Below, in pieces: positions 1-9,849 of a DNA stretch of 50,736 nt. The notes beneath the pieces were generated by a model, which ran no database searches, was not told the origin of the DNA, and saw nothing but the letters and a program-made list of their open reading frames with translations. The position numbers and the translations under genes were made by a program. The stretch lies in the NCBI GenBank assembly GCA_032718475.1, contig JAUCBJ010005422.1, positions 1 to 50,736 of the forward strand, written 5' to 3'. Source of the DNA: Nemertoderma westbladi (lineage: Eukaryota; Xenacoelomorpha; Nemertodermatida; Nemertodermatidae). The first letter of the stretch is position 1. The number at the start of each line of letters is the position of its first letter.

Positions 1-45
1 CCCACCGAGGACATTAATTATTTTTATAGGGTGTAAATGTTAAGC

Positions 46-935
46 AGACAGTGGTGCAGACAGTGGTGCAGACAGTGGTGCAGACACCTGGTGCAGACAG
101 TGGTGCAGACACTGGTGCAGACAGTGGTACAGACACTGGTGCAGACAGTGGTACAGACACTGGTGCAGACAGTGGTGCAGACATGAGTGCAGACACTGGT
201 GCAGACAGTGGTACAGACACTGGTGCAGACAGTGGTGCAGACATTAGTGCAGACACTGGTGCAGACAGTGGTGCAGACACCTGGTGCACACAGTGGTGCA
301 GACACTGGTGCAGACAGTGGTACAGACACTGGTGCAGACAGTGGTGCAGACATTAGTGCAGACACTGGTGCAGACAGTGGTGCAGACACCTGGTGCAGAC
401 AGTGGTGCAGACACTGGTGCAGACAGTGGTACAGACACTGGTGCAGACAGTGGTGCAGACATTAGTGCAGACACTGGTGCAGACAGTGGTGCAAACACTG
501 GTGCAGACAGTGGTACAGACACTGGTGCAGACAGTGGTACAGACACTGGTGCAGACAGTGGTGCAGACAGTAGTGCAGACACTGGTGCAGACAGTGGTGC
601 AGACACTGGTGCAGACAGTGGTGCAGACACTGGTGCAGACACTGGCGTATACACTGGTGCAGACAGTTGTGTAGACATTGGTGCAGACACTGGTGCAGAC
701 AGTGGTGCAGACACTGGTGCAGACAGTGGTGTAGACACTGGTGCAGACAGTGGTGCAGACAGTGGTGCAGACACTGGTGCAGACAGTGGCGCAGACAGTG
801 GTGCAAACAGTGGTGCAGACAGTGGTGCAGACGGTGGTGCAGACATTTGGTGAAGACAGTGGTGCAGACACTGGTGCAGACAGTGGTGCAGACAGTGGTG
901 CAGACAGTGGTGCAGACACTGGTGTAGAAACCTGG
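46..935. repeat. 12-bp minisatellite, left foldback arm
   Basis: About 74 copies of a 12-bp unit alternate between CAGACAGTGGTG and CAGACACTGGTG. Sporadic 13-bp units (CAGACACCTGGTG) near 87, 280 and 389 mark a higher-order period of 109 bp between the last two. Because 12 is a multiple of 3, all six frames stay open and yield artefactual ORFs of up to 214 aa, for example SGAD/TGAD on + and LSAP/VSAP on -. The repetitive composition and openness in every frame argue against coding. Confidence 0.9.
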
Positions 936-1500
936 TGAAAATACGGAATTACCAGAGTACCATAATACACAATACAGGCGCTATTATATTTTATCATAGA
1001 CTTTATTATCTACAAACATGCGAGTAACTACTGAAAGGTTCTACTTGAAGTAGGGAGGACGTATGTAGTACAAGTCGGGGTACGTGGGGGTGAATGTGCC
1101 CTGATTAAAAATAATTATAAGTGGTGTGTACGAAAGTAATTAATCGGTATTCCCGTTTTCGTATAAACAATAATGTCTATAAATTGTAAGCAGCAATGTC
1201 TCCAAGGAATGAGGTTTAAGCGACGGTGTTTGATTGTTTATACATGGCCTACTTTATACAGAGTATGTTTATTATTTTGTTTACCTTTACGGGAGCCACT
1301 GCTTATTATAATAAAACGAGCTCATTAAGTTATTGTCTCATGCTGGGGATATACATTCACTAACTACAGTAACGTCTCAGGAATTCTTAGCCCGCGAGTA
1401 TTCTTAGCCCGTGGGTATTCTTAGCCCGCAAAATAATAACGTTTATTGTTTTGGTTCCTGCTCCTTTACTAACCTGCTCCTTTACTAACCTTCTCCTCTA
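936..1500. other. Unique centre of the foldback element
   Basis: This is the spacer between the two minisatellite arms. It holds a small 17-bp tandem repeat (ATTCTTAGCCCGCGAGT and variants) in 2.8 copies at 1383-1429. It also holds a duplicated CTCCTTTACTAACC motif at 1461-1490, just before the right arm. A stretch at 1438-1459 recurs near 16574, which suggests a second degraded copy of this family. No gene is visible. Confidence 0.6.
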
Positions 1501-2050
1501 CTGTCTGCACCACTGTCTGCACCATTATCTGCACCATTGCCTGCACCATTGTCTGCACCACTGTCTGCACCACTGTCTGCACCACTGTCTGCACCAGTGT
1601 CTGCACCACTGTTTGCACCACTGTCTGCGCCAGTGTCTGCACCACTGTCTGCACCAGTGTCTGCACCACTGTCTGCACCACTGTCTGCACCAGTGTCTGC
1701 ACCACTGTCTGCATCAGTGTCTGCACCAGGTGTCTGCACCACTGTCTGCACCAGTGTCTACACCACTACCTGAACCAGTGTCTGCACCACTGTCTGCACC
1801 ATTGTCTGCACCCCTGTCTGCACCCCTGTCTGCACCACTGTATGCATCACTGTCTGCACCACTGGTTGCACCAGTGTTTGCACCAATGTCTGCACCAGTG
1901 TCTGCACCACTGTCTGCTCCAGTGTCTGCACCAGTGTCTGCACCAGTGTCTGCACCAGTGTCTGCACCAGTGTTTGCACCAGTGTCTGCACCACTGTCTG
2001 CACCAGGTGTCTGAACCACTGTCTGCACCACTGTCTGCACCAGCGTCTGC
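1501..2050. repeat. 12-bp minisatellite, right foldback arm
   Basis: About 46 copies of CTGTCTGCACCA / GTGTCTGCACCA, the reverse complement of the left arm. The arm is shorter than the left one (550 versus 890 bp), as expected when tandem arrays in each arm expand or contract independently. ORFs of up to 187 aa here are repeat artefacts. Confidence 0.9.
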
Positions 2051-2066
2051 TTAACGTTTACACCCA

Positions 2067-2640
2067 TTTTCAGCAAGCTGACAGGGGGAAGTGTTCAGAG
2101 TGATTAATGGTAGGTATGACATGAGTATAAAACCATTAATAAAGGTGTGAACGCATATTGAGGCCCAAATCGAGTGTTAAATATTGCGTAATGGCAGACC
2201 GAACAATGATGCAATAAGTACTGTATGAGGTATAGTACAGTAAGAACAATGCATCTGGTTATTTGTTGCATTAAAAGGGGACTATTATTACATAGAGGGG
2301 AATACCAGGGATTACTCACGGCTGAGAGAGGGTAGCTAACATTTTGGTGTATAACAGGTGAAGGTGTTATTTGGATTATTATTAGAGGTTAGTCAGATGT
2401 TAGTAGTGATTATTATTAATATTGCGGTGTATATAATATTGTGTTTCTGATTAAGAACTTCATTCCTTAGGTGCATTTCTATATTAAATAAGGGTTGAGT
2501 TATTTTATAAAGTTACTAAGCGTGAATCAATGGAGCAAACTGAAGTTTAATCTCTTGGCCTTTACTCATAAGACCGCACATTAACACCCAAGGTTGCATA
2601 CTATCACTATAGCTGGGAGAGTCAAATCTAGTGTACACTA
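2067..2640. other. AT-rich intergenic DNA, no gene seen
   Basis: AT-rich sequence between the foldback element and the SINE/palindromic array. Only short chance ORFs occur (71 aa at most). I see no splice-bounded exon, RNA gene or clear repeat. Confidence 0.5.
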
Positions 2641-2740
2641 GATTCAGCCTAGAGCTAGGAAAAAGAACAATGCTCTTCTAGGGTTCGAACTCACGACCTT
2701 CTAATTAGAAAACTAAGCAAATGATCAACTTGAAGGTCTT
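2641..2740 (-). mobile_element. tRNA-like SINE relic (tentative)
   Basis: Read on the minus strand, 2680-2692 gives GAGTTCGAACCCT, a good match to a Pol III B box or tRNA T arm. It is preceded by a tRNA anticodon-arm-like stretch containing TTTTCTAA and then AGAAGGTCGTGAGTTCG, as in tRNA-Arg/Lys-like sequences. The D arm and A box are poor and the stems carry mismatches, so it is not a functional tRNA gene. A tRNA-derived SINE head is the best reading. Its 5' side abuts the palindromic array. Confidence 0.35.
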
Positions 2741-3797
2741 AGACCCTTATGAGTCATAGTCTATGCTTCAGTGCCTCAGTGAGGCATAGTCTATGCCTCA
2801 GTGAGTCATAGTCTATGCCTCAGTGCCTCAGTGAGGCATAGTCTATGCCTCAGTGCCTCAGTGAGGCATAGTCTATGCCTCAGTGAGCCATAGTCTATGC
2901 CTGCCTCATTGCCTCAGTGAGGCATAGTCTATGCCTCAGTGAGTCATAGTCTATGCCTCAGTGCCTCAGTGAGGCATAGTCTAAGCCTCAGTGAGCCATA
3001 GTCTATGCCTGCCTCATTGCCTCAGTGAGGCATAGTCTATGCCTCAGTGAGTCATAGTCTATGCCTCAGTGCCTCAGTGAGGCATAGTCTATGCCTCAGT
3101 GAGCCATAGTCTATGGCTGCCTCATTGCCTCAGTGAGGCATAGTCTATGCCTCAGTGAGTCATAGTCTATGCCTCAGTGCCTCAGTGAGGCATAGTCTAT
3201 GCCTCAGTGAGCCATAGTCTATGCCTGCCTCATTGCCTCAGTGAGGCATAGTCTATGCCTCAGTGAGTCATAGTCTATGCCTCAGTGCCTCAGTGAGGCA
3301 TAGTCTATGCCTCAGTGCCTCAGTGAGGCATAGTCTATGTCTCAGTGAGTCATAGTCTATGCCTCAGTGAGGCATAGTCTATGCCTCAGTGCCTCAGTGA
3401 GGCATAGTCTATGCCTCAGTGAGGCATAGTCTATCCCTCAGTGCCTCAGTGAGGCATAGTCTATGCCTCAGTGCCTCAGTGAGGCATAGTCTATGTCTCA
3501 GTGAGTCATAGTCTATGCCTCAGTGAGGCATAGTCTATGCCTCAGTGCCTCAGTGAGGCATAGTCTATGCCTCAGTGAGTCATAGTCTATGCCTCAGTGA
3601 GTCATAGTCTATGCCTCAGTGAGGCATAATCTGTGCATCAGTGCCTCAGTGAGCCATAGTCTATGCCTCAGTGAGTCATAGGCTATGCCTCAGTGAGGCA
3701 TAATCTGTGCCTCAGTGAGGCATAGTCTGTGCCTCAGTGCCTCAGTGAGGCATAGTCTGTGCCTCAGTGCCTCAGTGCCTCAGTGAGGCATAGTCTA
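2741..3797. repeat. Palindromic minisatellite with 108-bp higher-order period
   Basis: The basic unit is a near-perfect palindrome: TGAGGCATAG and CTATGCCTCA arms around a central T, joined by GTG or GTGCC linkers. Variants have GAGTCATAG or GAGCCATAG in one arm. The motif CTGCCTCATT recurs at 2901, 3009, 3117 and 3225, exactly 108 bp apart each time, so four copies of a higher-order unit are present. The later part (3300-3797) is less regular and contains ATAATCTGTGC variants. Nothing suggests coding. Tandem palindromes of this kind can extrude cruciforms, so the array is likely unstable in length. Confidence 0.9.
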
Positions 3798-3857
3798 TGT
3801 CAGGTCTTAAATGAGAGTCTTACAAATTCGAACGCCAACGAACAAATTCGAAGGTTA

Positions 3858-4090
3858 CTGTTCCACCTTGGTGTAGTGGTTGCGTTGAATTCACATCTCC
3901 CGTATGTCATGGGTTCGACCCCTGCATGAACCAGGGCAGTTTTCGTTCGGTCAGCAATAGGCCTAACGTTGCAAAATGCAGTATTATTGCCTAGTAACCA
4001 ATTCATGGCTACCATATGGTTGTCACTTTGAGACATTTCGCCCTCTAGCGGCAGACTGGGAACTTCAGAATACTCTGTGACTCTGCAAAA
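3858..4090 (+). mobile_element. tRNA-derived SINE
   Basis: The head resembles a tRNA: an A-box match TTGGTGTAGTGG at 3868-3879 and a B-box match GGGTTCGACCCC at 3911-3922, about 32 bp apart, followed by CTGCATGAACCA. The TGGTGTAGTGG block is typical of tRNA-Glu/Asp-like heads. The acceptor and anticodon stems do not pair well, so this is a SINE head and not a tRNA gene. The body runs through GGCCTAACG and the CCCTCTAGCGGC motif near 4041-4052 and fades near 4090. I do not recognise the family. Confidence 0.55.
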
Positions 4091-4391
4091 GATAAAGCCC
4101 ATCAGCATTATTGTCTTACCGTCATCACGGTGCTGTTATATACTGATTTATTATTCAATCACTATTACCGGTCCTATCATTTTACTGTGTTATCACCACG
4201 CATATTATTATATATATCGGAACGAAGGAACATCAAACTCAAACGTTTTCTCCATCAGCCTGCTGTGACGCGTACACAGATAACCCGGTCGGGATCCCTT
4301 GATCCCGTCATAATACGAGAATAAATTAAAATTAAATACAAATAAATAAGTATTAATAAATAAAAGAGCTGCGGTGTCACTTATGACACCC

Positions 4392-4683
4392 TCTTGGGCC
4401 TCTAGGCGACAGTTGGACCACACTGACACCATTGTATATCGGATTGATTAATTAGGATAATCAATTAAACCCTAATTAGGAGTCGTAAGACACCTATTAG
4501 GGTTTAATTGTACTAATTAATTGATGACACCTGTCAATTAGGGTCTAATTAGCCTAATTAGGAGGTGTCACCCAGACAGTCTGGCGCCAATGACACCCAA
4601 TGACATCCATAGGTGTCATTGGGTGTCACCCAGACAGTCTGGCGCCAGTCAGTGAGGTCCAACTGTCGCCGAGCCGCCCAAGA
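4392..4683. mobile_element. Small inverted-repeat element (MITE-like)
   Basis: The 36-bp ends at 4392-4427 and 4648-4683 are inverted copies, with about 32 of 36 bases matching around GGCGACAGTTGGACC. The interior is itself a nest of inverted repeats: CCTAATTAGG-type arms at 4450-4482 and 4492-4525, and a hairpin of ATGACACCCAATGAC with its complement near 4589-4628. The block GTGTCACCCAGACAGTCTGG is directly repeated at 4564 and 4623. There is no ORF. The target duplication is unclear. Confidence 0.6.
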
Positions 4684-4685
4684 CC

Positions 4686-4860
4686 CTACTACTACTAATA
4701 ATAATAATAATATTGGTTATTTATATAGCGCTTTTCTACGCTCAGCATACTCAAAGCGCTTTTATTATCATTACCCCAGCAAAGCCAGGTTCCCATTATA
4801 CGGCTGGGTTGACGTAGGCACTAATGTCTAAAGTGTCTTGCCTAGGGGACTCAACAGTGC
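4686..4860 (-). mobile_element. Retroelement 3' end with (ATT/AGT)n tail
   Basis: Read on the minus strand, the segment ends in AAAAGCGCTATATAAATAACC followed by (ATT)n and (AGT)n triplets at 4686-4712. It contains AAAGCGCTTTGAGTA and a CCCAGCCGTATAATGGGAACC block. This layout is widespread as the 3' end of LINE/SINE copies in marine invertebrates. The copy is severely 5'-truncated and non-coding. It lies directly against the right end of the small inverted-repeat element. Confidence 0.55.
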
Positions 4861-5589
4861 GAAATTTCTACTGACGAGTGCTTTGACTAACATACTAAAA
4901 AAATATTGTGATTAATAGTGACATTTTTATTTTGAGAAAAATTGCCTTATCTGGATCTACCACCTTATGTAAGGCGATAGATCCAAAAAATCCAAAAGTT
5001 GGGAACGTTAGAAAATGCAGCGATAGCAATATGAGAAAGGACTTTTGCCATTTGCGAAACAAGATTGCCGCGAAACGAAGAATTAGCTGGAAATGTGAAG
5101 ATTCCGTTGGAATTGGGAGATGGTGAGCTTGGTGACCTAACTATTTTGGGAACCCGATTCTATCGAAGTTGTTACGTCAATTTTAAAGGTAATATACTTA
5201 ATGTACACCACCATTTAATATATAGAATATTGTATAATACTTATATTTAAGAAGATTTGTATTTTCGCTTTACAATTGTTGTTGGAAAAGAATTTAAAAA
5301 CGTCTCCATCACCACGGCCCTATCAAGCATTATTGATCATTTTATACTACTTTTTATGTAGCTATTTTAATTTTTTGTTACATATAAATGTTCTGGAACA
5401 TATTGCCTAGACGCAACATGTATACAATATTATTGTTGCTCATATTTTTAAAATTTTTCAGATTTTATTTATTTATTTATTTTAAATATGGCAGATTTTT
5501 TTTTGTTATGATGGAAATATTTTTTCAACTTTATTTGTTTATAACATAGGCCTATATAAAAAAAAATGTGAATAAAACGCAACATAAAA
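4861..5589. other. AT-rich DNA with a hairpin and an exon-like stretch
   Basis: A hairpin at 4951-4985 pairs GGATCTACCACCTTA with GTAAGGCGATAGATCC (two mismatches). The stretch 5041-5187 reads openly on + (LPRNEELAGNVKIPLELGD...) and ends at a donor-like AAAG|GTAATA. That could be a lone exon or decayed coding sequence, but I recognise no homologue and find no partner exon. The rest is AT-rich with poly-T and no gene. Confidence 0.35.
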
Positions 5590-5806
5590 GAGCAACATTC
5601 TCTATGTGAGGCCTAATCCTATATAGAATCATTTTGTTGTATATTTTGGCAGCTACCACAAGCAGACAGATCCCACGATAGTTTGTTGGTACACCGAGGT
5701 CTCCTATCTTAGGGAGAGGCTTTAGTTGACCTTTAGTCCAAATTGGTGGTGGCTTTTCTCTTTTCAGCATCCAGTTGCAAACATCCAATAATGGTCTGTT
5801 TAGCAC
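5590..5806 (-). pseudogene. Reverse transcriptase fragment
   Basis: The minus-strand translation contains VCNWMLKREKPPPIW, KPLPKIGDLGVPTNYRGICL and AAKIYNKMILYRIRPHI. These match the fingers region of non-LTR reverse transcriptases (P(K)KGD...NYRGI.L...AKIYNK...NRIRP). Only about 70 residues of this region survive, and no catalytic palm motif is present. The fragment resembles the LINE at 18.3-21.1 kb in this block, so it may come from a related family. It is an isolated remnant with no promoter or tail. Confidence 0.6.
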
Positions 5807-6196
5807 TCATGTTTTCCATACCTCGGGAACAGTTCCGTATGTGCCAACATTTTCGTTGTTTTTTTTTCAACGAAATTTCATTCTTCTTGGCAGGTTTTTC
5901 TCTTGATAAATGTTCTAGAACGTATATTGAGTGTTCTAGAACTTCAAAAAATGTTCTAGAACATTTATACATAATATTACAATAATAAGAATAATGGGAC
6001 ATTTTATATAACCTAAATAAGTTTGTGTAGGGGTGGCGAGCAAGAAGGGCCTGCAGGTTGATAATGCTACTCTAAAAAAATAAATTAAGAAGACAACAAT
6101 ACTAATTTTGATAAAATGTGACATGAGCTAAAATGTGATAAAAAAGGGAAAGGAATACTAAAAGGCATCTATTTGTCGTGCAGGAGGTAATCACTA
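5807..6196. other. Intergenic DNA with three spaced TTCTAGAA palindromes
   Basis: The perfect 10-bp palindrome GTTCTAGAAC occurs at 5912-5921, 5933-5942 and 5953-5962, with spacings of 21 and 20 bp (about two helical turns). TTCnnGAA is the core of a heat-shock element, so these could bind HSF-like factors. No gene start is evident downstream, so function is speculative. Confidence 0.4.
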
Positions 6197-7080
6197 TTAA
6201 AGTAGGAAAATCTCGTCTAGGTTTCTGTTAGAAGGGAAGGTGCCGAGGACTGCGGTGGCATTTCCTCTTACCACCGCCATGGATAGGCGTTGGTGGAGGA
6301 AAGCTGTGGACCGGGGTTCATCAGTGGTATGTGCGATCCTCCTCCCTGTCTCAGGAATGGTGCTGGTTGCTTCAGCACCAATGGGTCCGAGGGTCTCTGT
6401 AGCTATAGTCACAAAGTGGTAGTCATGGCACAGGTCAGCGTATTTGTGTGACTTTAAACGCTCTGCTGCGGTTGCTGCTGCTCCGGCTGTCTGGGACGTC
6501 GTGGGGAAGTAGGATGTCGCTAGGGTATCCCTACATGTATAGTCCCAAACAAGCATCATGCCTTTTGACCATGGTGACAGAGTCATTCCATCAGGTTTTC
6601 TCCCATCTCTCGTCATGCCTCTTGGTTCTAGGGTGGTTGGTATACCAGCTGAGTTAGGGCGCGGTGGATGATGTCGTTCGCTTCAGCGTGGCGGGTGTAT
6701 TTGCCATAGTTGTGGATGCAGCTTAGTCCGTGTACAACTGAGGTGTTTACTTGAGTACCGCAGCTCCTACATTCATGCTCAGTGCAGATTGTAGTGCCTA
6801 GGCGGAGAGCTACGCCAATTCGTAGTTGGTTATCCTCGAGGCGGAGTCCCAGTGAAGATATTGGAAGGGCGTTTAGCCAGTCCCCAGAGTGATCTGCCCT
6901 GGCGGCTAACAGACGTGCCTTGCTGAGGGGGGTGCTAGCGGCTGCTAGTAGTTCTTCAGACCTGATAACGCTCATGGGGGTGGTCCCATGCTTTCTGTAT
7001 AGAAGGGTTGGGTGGTGGACTTGTTCCTGGGGGGAGATGTGTCATGCCAGGGTTATTGCTGGATCTGTATTACCTTCAAC
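6197..7080 (-). pseudogene. C-terminal zinc/nuclease-like domain of a retroelement, degraded
   Basis: Two minus-strand reading frames (6975-6628, then 6616-6197) form one domain broken by a frameshift near 6640; an upstream extension to about 7080 has one in-frame stop. Visible pieces in order: SGDWLNALPISSLGLRLED, RLGTTICTEHECRSCGTQV, a HGLSC...RHAEAND block (Cys/His-rich, probably zinc-binding), then RKPDGMTL followed by LVWDYTCRDTLATSY, GAAATAAERLKSHKY and an LHQRLSMAVVRGNA...LGTF tail. The PD...WD spacing resembles the restriction-like endonuclease at the C terminus of some non-LTR elements, which is an inference. I know this domain only as a recurrent C-terminal region of RT-encoding invertebrate elements. 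The RT itself is missing, and the - strand LINE tail begins at its upstream edge. Confidence 0.5.
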
Positions 7081-7081
7081 A

Positions 7082-9781
7082 TTATATATATATATTTATT
7101 TCTTTATTTACGGTAAAACTCACAATAATACAATTATAGTGAGGCAGCACAGTACGATAATATACCAGCTGATAATTGAAGACCGTAAATAGCGTCAGGA
7201 TTCAGTCCAGCAGGGGCTGGTCTATTGTACACTCCTACAGTAGCTACAAGTACTATAAAATAAATACAACATACAATACAATCCTATATGTAGCTAGAAT
7301 ACAGTAATGTACCGTACCAATTATTCAGAATATAGCACAATAATGTTATTTGACGCTTCAATAAACTATCTTACACTAGGTGAACATTAAAAGTGGGACA
7401 AAGTTCCCGTGCAGCGTTGTTTTAATTAATTATGTGATTTCATCATAGCGCATGTGTAGTTCGTAATACTTTTTCTTTGTTGTTGTGTAGTATTCCTTAT
7501 GAGATTGAATTTGTTTCAGTTTGATATCAGTTGAGTTCCATAATTTGATAAGTGAAATTAATAAACTGTTGTGTCCGTAGCTGTTATAGGTCCTTGGTAT
7601 TTTTTATATTTTTGGTACGAGCATTTAGTAGTTGTGGGTCTGTGTGTATATTATTTAGAAATGGTAGTGTTAAGGATTGAAATGGAATAGATAGATTGTG
7701 TATATATTTAAATAAAAAGTTGAGTCCATTGAATTCACGCAATGAGTGTAGATTCGGCAATTTAGCAAGTTGTCGTAGTTCGGTCCCAGTACTGTCTCTT
7801 ATTCGCCTCCCAAATACTAGTCGTAGTGCGTAATTCTGTTGTTTTTCAAGATCGTACAGTAACTGCTTGTATCCGTGTAGGTCATGTAATGGTATTAGCA
7901 ATTGTGAACAGTAGTTGTGAAAGGGAAGTACAGTAGCCTTATATATATTTAGCTTAGTCTTGCGTGGAAGCTGGCCTTTTATTCGTCGTAGGCAAGATAT
8001 GGCTAGCGCCATTTTATGTGAAGCCTTTTTTATCTGTTCTTTCCAATTAAGCTGATTGTCCAAAATTACTCCTAGATATTTAAATGTTGTACATTGTTCT
8101 ATTTTACATGTTGCTGTATCAAGGGTGATTGTATTTACATTGTCATTTCGTTGTTTTGGTGATATTAGTATAAATTTAGTTTTACCTGTATTTAACATGA
8201 GCTGATTTTTTGTCAATTCCTTTTCTACTGCGGTTATTTGCTCTGAGAGAATTTTAGTTGCAGTTTGTGGGTCTGAATGGGTGTAAAATATCAATGTGTC
8301 ATCGGCGTATTGTACTAGGTCTAGATCTTTTAGTAGTGCAATATCGTTAGCGTATAGTAGGTACAAAAGCGGCCCTAGCTGTGTTCCCTGTGGTACCCCC
8401 CTGTTAATTTTGACCCATTCCGAAAAAACATTATTCATCTTTACTTTTTGTTTTCTGTCGGTTAAGTAACTATTTAGTAATCGAATCGATGTACTGTGAA
8501 ACCCCAATCTAGTTAATTTTTCAAGCAATATTTTATGATTAATGGAATTAAATGCTTTCGCTAAGTCTAGAGCTGCAACTGCGACATATTTATTTTTGTC
8601 TAATGATGATCGCCAGGTTTCTGTTGTGTATATTAATGCATCAGTAGTAGAATAACGTTTTCTAAATCCAAATTGTCTACGATTAATTATTTTCTCGTCT
8701 GTAACGTAATTAAGCATTTGGTTCAGTATCACAGTTTCAAATATTTTACTGAAGGTAGATATAACTGAAATCGGCCTGTAGTTAGTAGGTTCCAGTCTGT
8801 CTCCGTCTTTAAATACAGGTGTAACATATGCGGCTTTTAATTTATCAGGAAAAGTAGATGTTGTGAGGCATTTATTTATTATTGATGTAAATGGAAATAT
8901 AATTTTTGATCTCGCTAATTTAATTATACGTGGTGGTAAGTTAGACGGCCCGTTTGGTTTATTTGTATTAAGTTTTTCGAGAATATTCATTATTTCAAAT
9001 TCAGATATGTTTTTAAAAGCAAATGTATCGTCTGCATTTTGTGTTGCTATATAACTACTATTTGGCTGTTTTGATATCATTTTATTTGTAAATTTTTTGA
9101 ATTCACCTAATTTTTCGAATACGCGATTGAATATATTTGCAATTTTTATCGGATCCGTGATTTTATAGCCCTTTGCATTTTGAATTTGTTCAACTGGATT
9201 GTTATTTTTGTTTTTATTTAATATTGAATTAATTATAGACCAACGGGAGCGAACTGATTTTTCATTTACAAATTTTGACTTGATATGCATATTTTTCAAT
9301 CGGCTATTTAAGTTGTTATATTTATTTCTAGCTAATTTGAATATTTTATAATCTTCGGTGGTTTTTGTCGATCGAAATTTATATAATTTTGTATCCTTGT
9401 CACATTTTAGGCCTTCCAATTCTTTTGTATACCACTCGTTTTGTTTCAAATTTTTGTTCCTTTTAATTAACTTTCTTTTTAGTGGTACATGTGCATTAAA
9501 CACCGTTTCAATTTCACGTTCAAAGTACTCATAGCTGTCATTTACTTGCAAAGTATATATTGGTGCCCAATCAATTTTGCCTAAATCATTGAGAAATTTT
9601 TTTTCAACAAATTTAGAGTAGTCGCGATATGTGCACCACCTGGAGGTCCCGTGGTGGATGATTTTTGGTGCCACATTGTCGTTACTATGCAAAAGTATAA
9701 ATTCATGGTCGGAATGGTCGCAGTTAGCAGTTATTGTATTTTTTATGTTTATAGTTGCGTTGGAAGTTATGAAGTGGTCTA
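7082..9781 (-). mobile_element. Non-LTR retrotransposon (LINE), 5'-truncated
   Basis: The element covers its ORF2 (7584-9781) and a 3' region of about 500 bp (7082-7583) that ends in an AT-dinucleotide-rich tail at 7082-7105. Its upstream side stops at the TTAA that borders the 1.45-kb element at 9786. No endonuclease sequence resumes beyond that element at 11238, so the 5' part of this copy is absent. It abuts the zinc/nuclease-like relic at about 7080. Confidence 0.75.
7584..9781 (-). CDS. LINE ORF2 (endonuclease end plus reverse transcriptase), 5'-truncated
   Basis: This ORF encodes the polymerase that copies the element's RNA at a nicked target. The frame is open from about 9781 with no stop down to 7586, giving roughly 730 aa. 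Before the nominal TTG start at 9692 the sequence reads WLIDHFITSN...CDHSDHEFIL, the SDH end of an APE-type endonuclease, so no true start codon is present. Counting from 9692, RT motifs are NYRPIS (304-309), the catalytic Asp in AALDLAKAF (D376), GVPQG (432-436) and QYADDT (D464, D465). The thumb and a short C-terminal domain follow. The palm is intact and no frameshift was seen. Motifs fit the CR1/L2/Jockey-like range; the exact clade is not fixed. Confidence 0.8.
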
Positions 9782-9785
9782 TTAA

Positions 9786-9818
9786 CCATATTAGTACCGG
9801 GCTATAAAATGCTGTACA

Positions 9819-9849
<31 letters not shown>

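Larger units (their letters stand above)
29..2065. mobile_element. Foldback element with minisatellite inverted arms
   Basis: The outer ends are inverted copies of each other: GGGTGTAAAYGTTAAGCAG at 29-47 on the + strand and its complement at 2047-2065, with one mismatch. Inside each end lies a long array of a 12-bp unit, also inverted: (CAGACASTGGTG)n on the left and its complement (CACCASTGTCTG)n on the right. The 0.55-kb centre has no convincing ORF. This is the architecture of foldback-type DNA elements (Drosophila FB, sea urchin TU, Galileo), whose long inverted repeats are built of short tandem repeats. No transposase is visible, so it would be non-autonomous. A target duplication is not clear: the flanks ending at 28 and starting at 2066 share only a short T-rich stretch. 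Confidence 0.7.

Noticed and set aside
14-997. ORFs of 90-214 aa on both strands in the 12-bp array (SGAD/LSAP/VQTL repeats)
   Set aside because: A 12-bp repeat without stop codons keeps all frames open; the translations are pure repeats on both strands, so they are not genes.
1451-2076. ORFs of 70-187 aa in the right foldback arm
   Set aside because: Same artefact as the left arm, in inverse orientation.
3858-3930. Functional tRNA gene
   Set aside because: A and B boxes are good, but acceptor and anticodon stems do not pair and the sequence continues into a SINE-like body.
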